NCBI GenBank assembly: GCA_023436685.1
Contig: JAEZIL010000083.1
Location: forward strand, 1 to 6,135
Reading direction: 5' to 3'
From: Bacteroidota bacterium
GTDB lineage: Bacteria > Bacteroidota > Bacteroidia > Chitinophagales > Chitinophagaceae
DNA: 6,135 bases
The notes under the pieces were generated by a model that was not told where the DNA came from, made no database searches, and saw nothing but the letters and a program-made list of their open reading frames with translations. Below, piece after piece: positions 1-6,135 of this stretch (position 1 is the first letter of the stretch; each line of letters opens with the position of its first letter). The position numbers were made by a program, and so were the translations under genes.

Positions 1-168
1 GCCTTAATAGATGCAGTTGCCAATGAGATAATAGATAAATACAGGAACAGGTATGAATACCTGCATTGGGATAGCGACCGTATCAGGTATAATTCTTTGT
101 TCAGCTTCTGCGCAAGCTTTGCCGATACAATTGCCAATCTGAACCTGAAAACAAAGAGAGGAAAATGA
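1..168 (+). CDS. C-terminal end of an unrecognised protein (5' end outside window)
   Basis: Frame 1 is open from the first base to a TGA at 166-168, giving 55 residues that begin ALIDAVANEI and end in a basic tail, NLKTKRGK. The segment is probably mostly helical, with a tyrosine- and arginine-rich stretch (KYRNRYEYLHW) near residues 14-23. I see no membrane span and no motif that I can assign to a family. The reasons to treat it as a real gene end are the open frame up to the window edge and its 4-base ATGA overlap with the next start codon, a typical sign of translational coupling within an operon. It may therefore work with the serine protease that follows, but the sequence does not show how. 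The function is unknown. Confidence 0.75.
   Translation, partial: ALIDAVANEIIDKYRNRYEYLHWDSDRIRYNSLFSFCASFADTIANLNLKTKRGK
155..161 (+). promoter_or_regulatory. Possible ribosome binding site of the protease gene
   Basis: The purine-rich AGAGAGG lies 3 bases before the ATG at 165, inside the end of the upstream reading frame. The spacing is short for a classical Shine-Dalgarno site. Together with the ATGA overlap it supports the ATG at 165 as the start and re-initiation by ribosomes finishing the upstream gene. Motif quality is moderate. Confidence 0.4.
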
Positions 169-1271
169 CTATACAGGATATTATAGAGTATTATGAGCAC
201 GCTGTGGTGCAGATAGCTACCAGTACGGGTACTGGTACGGGGTTTTACCTGCATGGCTATAAGCTAATAGTAACCAATTACCATGTAGTGCACGATAATA
301 CATATGTATCGCTAAAAATACCTTTACAGGAAAAGAGGCTGGCCAAAGTGGTGTTTTACGATGAACGGTATGACCTTGCTTTCATTATGCCACCCGTAGC
401 AATAGATACTTTACCCTTACTGAAACTAGGCAACTACTCCATGTTAAAAGACGGAGATAGCATTCTTGCAATCGGTCATCCTTATGGCCTCAACTACACT
501 GCTACACAAGGGGTAATATCACGTGTGGATCGTGTACAGCAAGGGTTAAAGTATATACAAATAGATGCAGCAATTAATCCGGGTAATAGCGGTGGGCCAC
601 TGGTAAATGAGGAAGGTGCTATAGTAGGTGTGAACACATTTATTATAAAAGGTGGGGATAATCTGGGGTTTGCCTTGCCTGTTAACTATCTGAAAGAAGC
701 CCTGGACCAATATAAACTTGTATATGGTGAAGTGGTGATCCGTTGCCCTAACTGCGAAACATTGGTTACAGAAAAGACCTTAGACAACTATAAGTATTGC
801 CCCAATTGTGGTACGGCTATCGATTTCAATAAGCTTACCGAACCTGAATCGGACAATGTTTCTGGTATCGCTCATAAAATTGAAGAGATATTGGAAATGC
901 TGGGATACGATAGAAAGCTATCGCGTAGCGGACAAAACAAATGGGAAGTGAAAAAAGGTGCGGCCACGATTAAGATATCATACAATGCTGATAACTACTT
1001 TATCATTTGCGATGCATACCTCTGCCGCCTGCCCAGACAAGGAATAAAAGAACTGTACACTTATCTGTTAAAAGAGAACTTTAATATGCATAGTCAGTTG
1101 TTTGCGCTTAAAGGTGAAAATATCATTCTCAGCACTCTGATATATGACATTGAAATAAAGCCTGATACGGGTAAAAAATACTTCGGGCGGTTCTTTGAAC
1201 GTGCCGATTATTACGATAAATACCTCGAAGAACAGTACAAATGCCTGCCGATATTGGAAGAGGATATGTAA
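165..1271 (+). CDS. Trypsin-like serine protease (HtrA/S1C type) with zinc ribbon and YbjN-like C-terminal domain
   Basis: This is a complete gene of 368 codons. Residues about 5-185 form a chymotrypsin-fold protease of the HtrA/DegP kind. The triad is intact: His40 in TNYHVV, Asp70 in YDLAF and Ser142 in NPGNSGGPL. The downstream LGFALPV (167-173) matches the GFA(I/L)P strand of HtrA proteases. A zinc ribbon follows, with CPNC at 194-197 and CPNC at 212-215. Residues about 235-332 (IEEILEMLGY, then WEVKKGAATIKISY, YFIICDAYL, LYTYLLKENF and ILSTLIYDIEI) resemble the YbjN / type III secretion chaperone-like fold; this last assignment is by pattern only. Typical HtrA proteins have a signal peptide and one or two PDZ domains and act in the periplasm. 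This one starts MTIQDIIEYYEHAV with no hydrophobic leader and has no PDZ, so it is probably cytosolic, and the C-terminal domain may bind the substrate or a partner. It is probably co-transcribed with the gene ending at 168. The protease call is firm; substrate and role are unknown. Confidence 0.93.
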   Translation: MTIQDIIEYYEHAVVQIATSTGTGTGFYLHGYKLIVTNYHVVHDNTYVSLKIPLQEKRLAKVVFYDERYDLAFIMPPVAIDTLPLLKLGNYSMLKDGDSILAIGHPYGLNYTATQGVISRVDRVQQGLKYIQIDAAINPGNSGGPLVNEEGAIVGVNTFIIKGGDNLGFALPVNYLKEALDQYKLVYGEVVIRCPNCETLVTEKTLDNYKYCPNCGTAIDFNKLTEPESDNVSGIAHKIEEILEMLGYDRKLSRSGQNKWEVKKGAATIKISYNADNYFIICDAYLCRLPRQGIKELYTYLLKENFNMHSQLFALKGENIILSTLIYDIEIKPDTGKKYFGRFFERADYYDKYLEEQYKCLPILEEDM

Positions 1272-1305
1272 CTAATAAAAGCGCCTCATGGCGCTTTTAT
1301 TAGTT
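1270..1305. terminator. Bidirectional intrinsic terminator shared by two convergent genes
   Basis: The arms AACTAATAAAAGCGCC (1270-1285) and GGCGCTTTTATTAGTT (1290-1305) are perfect 16-bp reverse complements around a TCAT loop. The core is a 5-bp GC stem (GCGCC/GGCGC) flanked by an A-rich arm on one side and a T-rich arm on the other, so either strand reads as a GC hairpin followed by a U tract. The stem includes two bases of the protease stop codon (TAA, 1269-1271) and the whole alaS stop codon (1300-1302 on the opposite strand). It probably ends transcription of both genes. Confidence 0.9.
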
Positions 1306-4008
1306 GAGTAAAGATCTCACTTTATCGATAACTGCAGTAAGGTTGCTTACATCCTGGCCGCCTGCGGTAGCCAGCGATTTTTGTCCGCCGCCACCACCTT
1401 TTATCAGTGGTGCTACCTGTTCTTTAATGATCTTGCCTGCGTCCAGACCTTTAGCGGCATTTACCGTATCGGCAACACCTACAGCTACGAATGCTTTACC
1501 ATCTATATTAGCACACAGTACTATTACATGGTCGTTCAGGTGGTGTTTTACATCCGCGCACAGTTTCTTTAGTGCATCAGCCGAGCTTACTTCTACTATA
1601 TCGCCTACAAAAGTTACCTGGTTAATGATCTCGTCTTTGGTGAGCACTTCATTCCTGATGCCTACCAACTGGCGTGCTTCCAATGCTTCAATGCGTTTTT
1701 CCAGTTGCTGCTTTTCTTCGTACAGTTTCTCGATAGCCTTCACAGGTTCTTTCGCATTTTTCAATGCAGCTTGCACCTCATGTAATGTATGCAGGTGTTC
1801 GTTCACATATGCTTCAGCAGCGTGTCCGCTTATAGCTTCTATACGGCGTACGCCTGCAGCTACAGCGCTTTCGTGCTTTATTTTAAAGAAACCTAGCTGG
1901 CCTGTGTTGCCTACGTGCGTACCGCCACACAACTCTATCGAGTAGTTGGGGTCTATTACTACTACGCGTACTTTATCGCCATACTTTTCGCCAAATAAGG
2001 CCATAGCTCCCATGGCTACAGCTTCTTCTTTAGCCATTTCTTTTATTACTACAGGAACATTCTCACGTATCTTCTCATTCACCAATGCTTCTATTTGCTT
2101 GATCTCTTCATCGCTCACTTTAGCAAAGTGTGAGAAGTCAAAACGCAGGTGCTCTTCATTCACCAGCGAACCTTTTTGTGCAACATGCGTGCCTAATACA
2201 ATGCGCAGTGCTGCATGTAGCAGGTGGGTGGCGCTATGGTGTGCTTCGGTGCCGCTGCGTTTTGTTGTATCTATCTTAGCCAGTACAGGGCCCGTAATAC
2301 TCTCGGGCAATGTCTCTGAGAAATGAATGATCAAGTCGTTCTCCTTCTTGGTGTCGATGATCTGTATGGTCTCGTTCGGGAATATCAATTCACCGGTATC
2401 ACCTACCTGTCCGCCGCTTTCAGCATAGAAAGGTGTTTGGTCAAGCACCAGTTGGTAAGACTCTTTGCCTTTTGCTTTCACCTTCCTGTACTTCAGTACA
2501 CTAGCAGTTGCTTCCAGGTTATCATAGCCTACAAACTTCGAACTACCTTCTTTCAGTACTACCCAGTCTTCAGTATCTAAAGCAGTAGCAGCACGGCTGC
2601 GATCTTTTTGCTTCTTCATTTCAACGTCAAAACCTGCTTCATCTACTGAAAAGCCTTGTTCTTTTGCCATTAGAATGGTTAAGTCTAGAGGGAATCCATA
2701 TGTATCATACAATTCAAACGCAATTTTTCCATTAATGACATTTTTCAATATTTCCTCACTATACTCATTTTTTAACTCGTATACTTGAGGAATGTCTGCT
2801 TTAGGGTCGACACCTATAGCACCACCATGATATCTATCAACGGAAGTGGTATAAGATGTGAATCTAGAAATACCCTTATCCAGTGATCTTAAAAATGCTT
2901 CTTCTTCTTCTTTCACCACTTTGCATACCAGGTCAACTTGCTTGTGCAGTTCGGAAAATACATCTTTGAACTGCTCAGCCAGTACCGGCATCAGTTGTGT
3001 AAGCAATGGGTGCTTATAGTCGAGGTACGAAGAGTAGTAACGTGCAGCTCTGCGCAGTATGCGGCGTATCACATAGCCCGCACCCGTGTTCGATGGCAGC
3101 TGGCCATCGGCTATGGTAAAGCCTATAGCGCGTATATGATCGGCCAGTACACGGAAGGCAATGTCTTGCTTGCTATCGGTAGCACCATATTGTTTGCCTG
3201 TTATCTGCTGTATCTTTTGGATAGTACCGCTGAACAGATCAGTGTCGTAATTGCTTTGCTTATTTTGCAATACACGTACCAGGCGTTCCAGTCCCATCCC
3301 CGTATCCACATGCTTAGCAGGCAGTGATTGCAAGCTTCCGTCCTTCATGCGGCTAAACTGCATGAAAACGTTGTTCCATATCTCTATCACCTGCGGGTGG
3401 TCGGCATTTACCAGTGTAGCGCCATCCACCTGCTTGCGTTCTTCATCTGTGCGGCAATCTACGTGTATCTCTGTGCATGGGCCGCAAGGGCCTGTATCGC
3501 CCATTTCCCAGAAGTTATCCTTCTTATTGCCCATCAGTATCCGCTCTTCGGGTACAAACTGTTTCCAGGTTTGGTAAGCTTCATCATCCTTTGGCAGATT
3601 TTCAGATGCATCGCCCTGAAAAACGGTAACGTATAATTTATCCTTAGGTATTTTATATACTTCTGTCAGCAGTTCCCAGCTCCACTCAATAGCTTCTTTC
3701 TTAAAGTAGTCGCCAAAGCTCCAGTTACCCAGCATCTCGAACATGGTATGGTGGTAGGTATCTACACCAACTTCTTCCAGGTCGTTATGCTTACCGCTTA
3801 CACGCAGGCATTTCTGGGTGTCGGCCACACGCGGATCGGGTGCTTGTTTGTTACCCAGGAAGTAGTCTTTGAAGGGTGCCATACCTGAGTTGATAAACAG
3901 CAGGGTAGGGTCGTTCTTCACAACTATAGGGGCAGAAGCAACTATTATGTGTCCTTTACTTTTGAAAAATTCCAGGAATTGCCGGCGTATCTCGTTGGCA
4001 GTAAGCAT
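1300..4008 (-). CDS. alaS: Alanyl-tRNA synthetase
   Basis: The enzyme attaches alanine to tRNA-Ala in the cytosol and clears mischarged Ser- and Gly-tRNA-Ala. It is complete at 902 residues. The class II catalytic core carries HHTMFEMLGNWSFGDYF (86-102, motif 2 region) and DTGMGLERL (235-243, motif 3). The editing domain carries the zinc-binding pair HSATH (His591, His595) and CGGTH (Cys694, His698). A coiled coil at about 752-785 leads to the C-Ala domain, which has the conserved glycine-rich GGGGGQKSLATAGG (871-884). The start MLTANEIRRQFLEFFKSKGH aligns with the usual AlaRS N-terminus. There is no obvious Shine-Dalgarno sequence; the leader is AT-rich, as is common in Bacteroidota. The protein is somewhat longer than the approximately 875 residues of the E. 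coli enzyme, largely through an extra segment at about residues 382-425, between the catalytic region and FELYDTYGFPLDLT (431-444). The gene converges on the protease gene with only 28 bases between coding ends, and diverges from the BatA-type gene. Confidence 0.98.
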   Translation of the reverse strand: MLTANEIRRQFLEFFKSKGHIIVASAPIVVKNDPTLLFINSGMAPFKDYFLGNKQAPDPRVADTQKCLRVSGKHNDLEEVGVDTYHHTMFEMLGNWSFGDYFKKEAIEWSWELLTEVYKIPKDKLYVTVFQGDASENLPKDDEAYQTWKQFVPEERILMGNKKDNFWEMGDTGPCGPCTEIHVDCRTDEERKQVDGATLVNADHPQVIEIWNNVFMQFSRMKDGSLQSLPAKHVDTGMGLERLVRVLQNKQSNYDTDLFSGTIQKIQQITGKQYGATDSKQDIAFRVLADHIRAIGFTIADGQLPSNTGAGYVIRRILRRAARYYSSYLDYKHPLLTQLMPVLAEQFKDVFSELHKQVDLVCKVVKEEEEAFLRSLDKGISRFTSYTTSVDRYHGGAIGVDPKADIPQVYELKNEYSEEILKNVINGKIAFELYDTYGFPLDLTILMAKEQGFSVDEAGFDVEMKKQKDRSRAATALDTEDWVVLKEGSSKFVGYDNLEATASVLKYRKVKAKGKESYQLVLDQTPFYAESGGQVGDTGELIFPNETIQIIDTKKENDLIIHFSETLPESITGPVLAKIDTTKRSGTEAHHSATHLLHAALRIVLGTHVAQKGSLVNEEHLRFDFSHFAKVSDEEIKQIEALVNEKIRENVPVVIKEMAKEEAVAMGAMALFGEKYGDKVRVVVIDPNYSIELCGGTHVGNTGQLGFFKIKHESAVAAGVRRIEAISGHAAEAYVNEHLHTLHEVQAALKNAKEPVKAIEKLYEEKQQLEKRIEALEARQLVGIRNEVLTKDEIINQVTFVGDIVEVSSADALKKLCADVKHHLNDHVIVLCANIDGKAFVAVGVADTVNAAKGLDAGKIIKEQVAPLIKGGGGGQKSLATAGGQDVSNLTAVIDKVRSLLN
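2700..2880 (-). other. AT-rich patch within alaS encoding an extra segment
   Basis: A hand count gives 61 G+C in 180 bases (34%) at 2701-2880, with 27% in 2701-2760. Nearby 60-base lines give 47% (2581-2640), 47% (2941-3000) and 60% (3061-3120). The patch encodes residues about 377-436. It contains a segment (about SYTTSVDRYHGGAIGV through NEYSEEILKNV) that I do not expect between the helical region and the YDTYGFPLDLT motif in typical AlaRS. AGA is used for both arginines in it, whereas CGN predominates in the rest of the gene I read. The frame is intact and the flanking motifs are conserved. It could be a lineage-specific surface insertion under weak constraint or a recombined patch. Boundaries are approximate. 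Confidence 0.6.
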
Positions 4009-4032
4009 ATAAATACTGGTAAATTAAGGTTG

Positions 4033-4040
4033 CAAAGATA
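4033..4040 (-). promoter_or_regulatory. Candidate -7 promoter element of alaS
   Basis: Read on the - strand the sequence is TATCTTTG, a full match to the Bacteroidota -7 consensus TAnnTTTG. It lies 24 bases before the alaS ATG, so transcription would start around 4026-4028 and leave a leader of roughly 20 bases. No clear TTG-type -33 element is visible at the expected distance upstream, where the inverted repeat arm lies. The call rests on one short motif at a sensible position. Confidence 0.55.
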
Positions 4041-4163
4041 ATTAGCAGATGTGATGATTAGCTAATTAGCTGATTGAAGCGAGAATTAATTATCCAACCA
4101 ATTAGTTCGCTACATATAAATATTTGCTAAATGCAGCATTAGCCCGTCATCACATCTGCTAAT
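4041..4163. repeat. 17-bp perfect inverted repeat spanning the divergent intergenic region
   Basis: ATTAGCAGATGTGATGA (4041-4057) and TCATCACATCTGCTAAT (4147-4163) are exact reverse complements separated by 89 bases. The interior is AT-rich and contains the palindrome AGCTAATTAGCT (4060-4071) and an imperfect hairpin, GCTAAATGC/GCATTAGC (4126-4143). The left arm directly abuts the alaS -7 element, and the right arm ends 15 bases before the -7 element of the rightward gene. It could be the two ends of a small dispersed palindromic element, a pair of binding sites, or a long cruciform-forming stem. No coding frame of note and no clear target-site duplication are seen. Confidence 0.75.
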
Positions 4164-4172
4164 CAGCTAATT
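4064..4172. repeat. Second, interleaved 12-bp inverted pair
   Basis: AATTAGCTGATT (4064-4075) and AATCAGCTAATT (4161-4172) are exact reverse complements. The order is left A-B and right A'-B', so this pair interleaves with the 17-bp pair and cannot be nested inside its stem. The right copies of the two pairs overlap by three bases at 4161-4163. Short words of the ATTAGC/GCTAAT type recur through 4041-4172, which suggests a mosaic of a repeated unit and not one simple hairpin. Confidence 0.6.
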
Positions 4173-4178
4173 TGACTA

Positions 4179-4186
4179 TATATTTG
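4179..4186 (+). promoter_or_regulatory. Candidate -7 promoter element of the BatA-type gene
   Basis: TATATTTG fully matches the Bacteroidota -7 consensus TAnnTTTG. A weak -33-like TCTG sits at 4155-4158, with a 20-base spacer. The element ends only 4 bases before the GTG start at 4191, so initiation at the usual distance would fall at or just inside the start codon and imply a leaderless or nearly leaderless transcript. The tightness of this spacing lowers confidence. Confidence 0.45.
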
Positions 4187-4190
4187 TTTA

Positions 4191-6135
4191 GTGAGCTTTC
4201 TATACCCTTTGTTTTTACTGGCAGGGTTGGCATTGGCCATTCCTATTCTCATCCACCTGTTCAACCTGCGCAGGTACAAGACGGTATACTTTCCTCACAC
4301 CCGTTTTCTGAAGAATATCCAACTACAGTCGCAAAAGCAATCGCAACTACGCTACAAACTGTTGCTATCCTTGCGTTTATTGTTCCTGGCAAGTTTGATA
4401 CTGGCCTTTGCGCAACCGTTCCTGAACAGTGGAAATAAAAAAAACGGCAATGCGCTGAACATTATTTACCTTGACAATTCAGCCAGTATGACCGCGAAAA
4501 AAGGCGCCCGCACCCTGTTGGAGATCGCCAAAGAAAAAGCCGCGATACAAATAAAAAACAGCGCACCGGGCAGCAAATTCCAGTTGCTAACCAACGATAA
4601 ACTGAATAACTACCAACCTCTGACCGCTATCAAAGCATTGGCAGAAGTACAAACGGTAGAACCCTCAGCCGGCTTTAAAACATCGCAGCAAATGGTTAGC
4701 AGTGTGGAAAGCATACTGCGTAATGAATCGTTGGGTGCTGCCAACCTCTATTATTATTCTGATTTTCAACAGAATAGCTTTTCGGCTATCAATAAGCTAA
4801 AAGAAAACAATATCGATTTCTACGGTGTACCTGTTCAGGCTCAGGTATCGGAAAATATCTTCATTGATACGGCGTACCTGCTGGCACCCGTGCTGCAAAC
4901 AGGCCAAAGCAACGCTCTGGTAGTACAGTCGAAACTGATTGGTAAAGCACCTGTTGAAGCACCTGTGCTGCAACTATCTATGAACGGGCAGGTAAAAACC
5001 GCTACTGTATTAAACTTTGATGATAAAGGAGAAAGTGTCGATACTCTTAGCTTTCAGGTAAACGACAGCCGCTGGCAGAAAATAGTGCTGACGCTGAATG
5101 ATGCATCAGTTCGTTTTGATGATACCTTCCGCATAAGTGCGCGTAGCGCCCCTAATTTATCGGTACTGGTATTGAATGATGGGCAAGCCAACCCTTTTAT
5201 ACAAGCAGCGTTCAAAGCATCGAACGGCTTCAGACTGATGCAAATGCAGGTAGACCAAATACCTGCCGACCTCGATGAATATAATCTCATTATCCTGAAT
5301 GGTATCAAGACCTTGTCAACTAATACTGCCGCTAAGCTGAAGGTTGTATTACAAAATGGAGGCAATATTGCCATCTTTCCGGGTAAGACCACTAACCTGG
5401 CAGCATTAAATGAGGGGTTGAAAACACTAGGCGATATAAAAATATTGAATATGGATACCGCCGTACAAACTATTAGCACCATTCAGCAAGGCAGCCCGCT
5501 GGTGCGCGATATGTTTGAACGCATTCCAGATAATGTGCAATTACCTATATCTAACTGGCATTATAATATACAGGCTGGGCTAACAGCCAATCAGCAATCA
5601 GTGCTTAGCTTCAGGAGTGGTTATCCTTTCCTGGCTATATATACCCCCTTGCGTGGGCAGTTATATATAGCTGCTTCCTCGGCCGATGCTGAAGCAGGTA
5701 ATTTTACTAATAGCTATTTCTTTGTACCATTTCTGTATCAAATGGCCATGCAATCACATGGTGGCAATGTATATGCACTAACAGCCGGAAAAGATCAATC
5801 GGCGTATTTGCCGGTAAAAGAGCTAACTGATCGTACCGTGGTGCATTTATATGGCGACGGTATAGATATAATTCCGCCACAGCGTACCGTAGCTGCGGGT
5901 GTAGAAGTGAACATTGGTAAAGTGCATCGGCAGGCAGGCTTTTATACTCTTGCAGCAGCAGCCGATACGGCTATTGTAGCTATCAACCACGACCGTACCG
6001 AATCCGATCTTAAGACTTGGGATATCAACGCATTAAAAAAACAATGGGAAGGCGGTCATATTCATTGGTTGGAAGACAATGCTATAAGTGCAGGGCAAGG
6101 CAGCTTTAATACACCAAACTTCCCCCTTTGGAAAG
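4191..6135 (+). CDS. BatA-domain membrane protein with von Willebrand-like segment (3' end outside window)
   Basis: The frame is open from a GTG at 4191 to the window edge, 648 codons. The protein begins (M)SFLYPLFLLAGLALAIPILI, the standard opening of the BatA N-terminal double-transmembrane family. Helix 1 is about residues 4-24, then the conserved NLRRYKTVYFPHTRFLKNI loop, then helix 2 at about 57-77, ending AFAQPFL. A von Willebrand type A-like region follows from about 90 to 215, with a DxSxS metal-site motif at 95-99 (DNSAS). Residues about 320-400 (LSVLVLNDG, DEYNLIILNG, NGGNIAIFPG) look like a glutamine-amidotransferase-like Rossmann fold without an obvious catalytic cysteine. Family members usually end in another membrane helix near residue 650-700, so little is probably missing. 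A TGA at 4173-4175 closes the frame upstream, and the next in-frame ATG is codon 100 (4488), inside the metal-site motif, so GTG is the only sensible start. Homologues are cell-envelope proteins of Bacteroidota whose exact function is unsettled; some are related to the Bat aerotolerance proteins. Confidence 0.92.
   Translation, partial: MSFLYPLFLLAGLALAIPILIHLFNLRRYKTVYFPHTRFLKNIQLQSQKQSQLRYKLLLSLRLLFLASLILAFAQPFLNSGNKKNGNALNIIYLDNSASMTAKKGARTLLEIAKEKAAIQIKNSAPGSKFQLLTNDKLNNYQPLTAIKALAEVQTVEPSAGFKTSQQMVSSVESILRNESLGAANLYYYSDFQQNSFSAINKLKENNIDFYGVPVQAQVSENIFIDTAYLLAPVLQTGQSNALVVQSKLIGKAPVEAPVLQLSMNGQVKTATVLNFDDKGESVDTLSFQVNDSRWQKIVLTLNDASVRFDDTFRISARSAPNLSVLVLNDGQANPFIQAAFKASNGFRLMQMQVDQIPADLDEYNLIILNGIKTLSTNTAAKLKVVLQNGGNIAIFPGKTTNLAALNEGLKTLGDIKILNMDTAVQTISTIQQGSPLVRDMFERIPDNVQLPISNWHYNIQAGLTANQQSVLSFRSGYPFLAIYTPLRGQLYIAASSADAEAGNFTNSYFFVPFLYQMAMQSHGGNVYALTAGKDQSAYLPVKELTDRTVVHLYGDGIDIIPPQRTVAAGVEVNIGKVHRQAGFYTLAAAADTAIVAINHDRTESDLKTWDINALKKQWEGGHIHWLEDNAISAGQGSFNTPNFPLWK

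Noticed and set aside
218..237. A short perfect hairpin, TACCAGTA-CGGG-TACTGGTA, near the start of the protease gene
   Set aside because: It falls where the protein has the low-complexity STGTGTG stretch preceding the first strands of the protease fold. Alternating Thr/Gly codons explain it, and it has no U tract.
1304..3636. Several open frames on the + strand opposite alaS, the longest 213 codons
   Set aside because: They lie antisense to a full-length, motif-complete alaS and their translations show no recognisable family features. They are shadows of its coding strand.
4041..4172. CRISPR array or rho-independent terminator in the intergenic repeats
   Set aside because: There are only two arms per repeat, they are inverted and not direct, and no regular spacers or T-tract after a GC-rich stem are present. 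Both flanking genes also point away from the region, so no terminator is expected there.
4009..4190. A T-box, riboswitch or tRNA-like leader controlling alaS
   Set aside because: The inferred leader is only about 20 bases and AT-rich, with no conserved leader elements or tRNA fold that I can see.
4172..4438. An 88-codon + strand frame starting with ATG just before the BatA-type gene
   Set aside because: It overlaps the BatA-type gene in another frame. The overlapped gene has a clear family signature from its first residues, and this frame does not.
4437..4444. A run of eight A residues in the BatA-type gene, considered as a slippage or frameshift site
   Set aside because: The reading frame is continuous with family-consistent sequence on both sides, so there is no need for a frameshift. 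The run encodes an ordinary Lys-Lys-Asn linker after helix 2.
5054..5482. A 142-codon - strand frame
   Set aside because: It lies antisense within the BatA-type gene and has no family features or start signals.

Overview
The window most likely comes from a Bacteroidota chromosome, plausibly a Chitinophagaceae-like lineage. Three things point there. The right end carries a BatA-domain protein of the kind common in that phylum. Two matches to the Bacteroidota -7 promoter element (TAnnTTTG) sit in the one intergenic region. The two genes whose starts lie in that region lack clear Shine-Dalgarno sequences. The phylum call is fairly firm; the family call is a guess.

Layout, left to right. (1) Positions 1-168 hold the last 55 codons of an unrecognised + strand gene. 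(2) Its stop overlaps (ATGA) the start of a complete gene at 165-1271. That gene encodes a trypsin-like (S1C/HtrA-type) serine protease with an intact His-Asp-Ser triad, a four-cysteine zinc ribbon and a C-terminal domain resembling the YbjN/type III chaperone fold. It has no signal peptide and no PDZ domain. (3) A perfect 16-bp hairpin at 1270-1305 lies between this gene and the convergent alaS gene. It contains both stop codons and looks like a shared bidirectional terminator. (4) alaS (1300-4008, - strand) encodes a full-length alanyl-tRNA synthetase of 902 residues. About 30-45 of these form an extra segment encoded by a distinctly AT-rich patch. (5) The 182-bp divergent region 4009-4190 holds a -7 element on each strand and a 17-bp inverted repeat with arms about 90 bp apart. 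(6) A BatA-type double-membrane-anchor protein with a von Willebrand-like segment starts at a GTG at 4191 and runs off the right edge.

The genes do not form one pathway. The left pair is probably one transcript, alaS is a housekeeping gene transcribed towards it, and the BatA-type gene is transcribed away from alaS. I see no CRISPR array, tRNA, rRNA, transposase, phage gene or recognisable defence system. The best candidates for something little described are the cytosolic-looking protease architecture, the intergenic inverted repeat, and the AT-rich insert in alaS.
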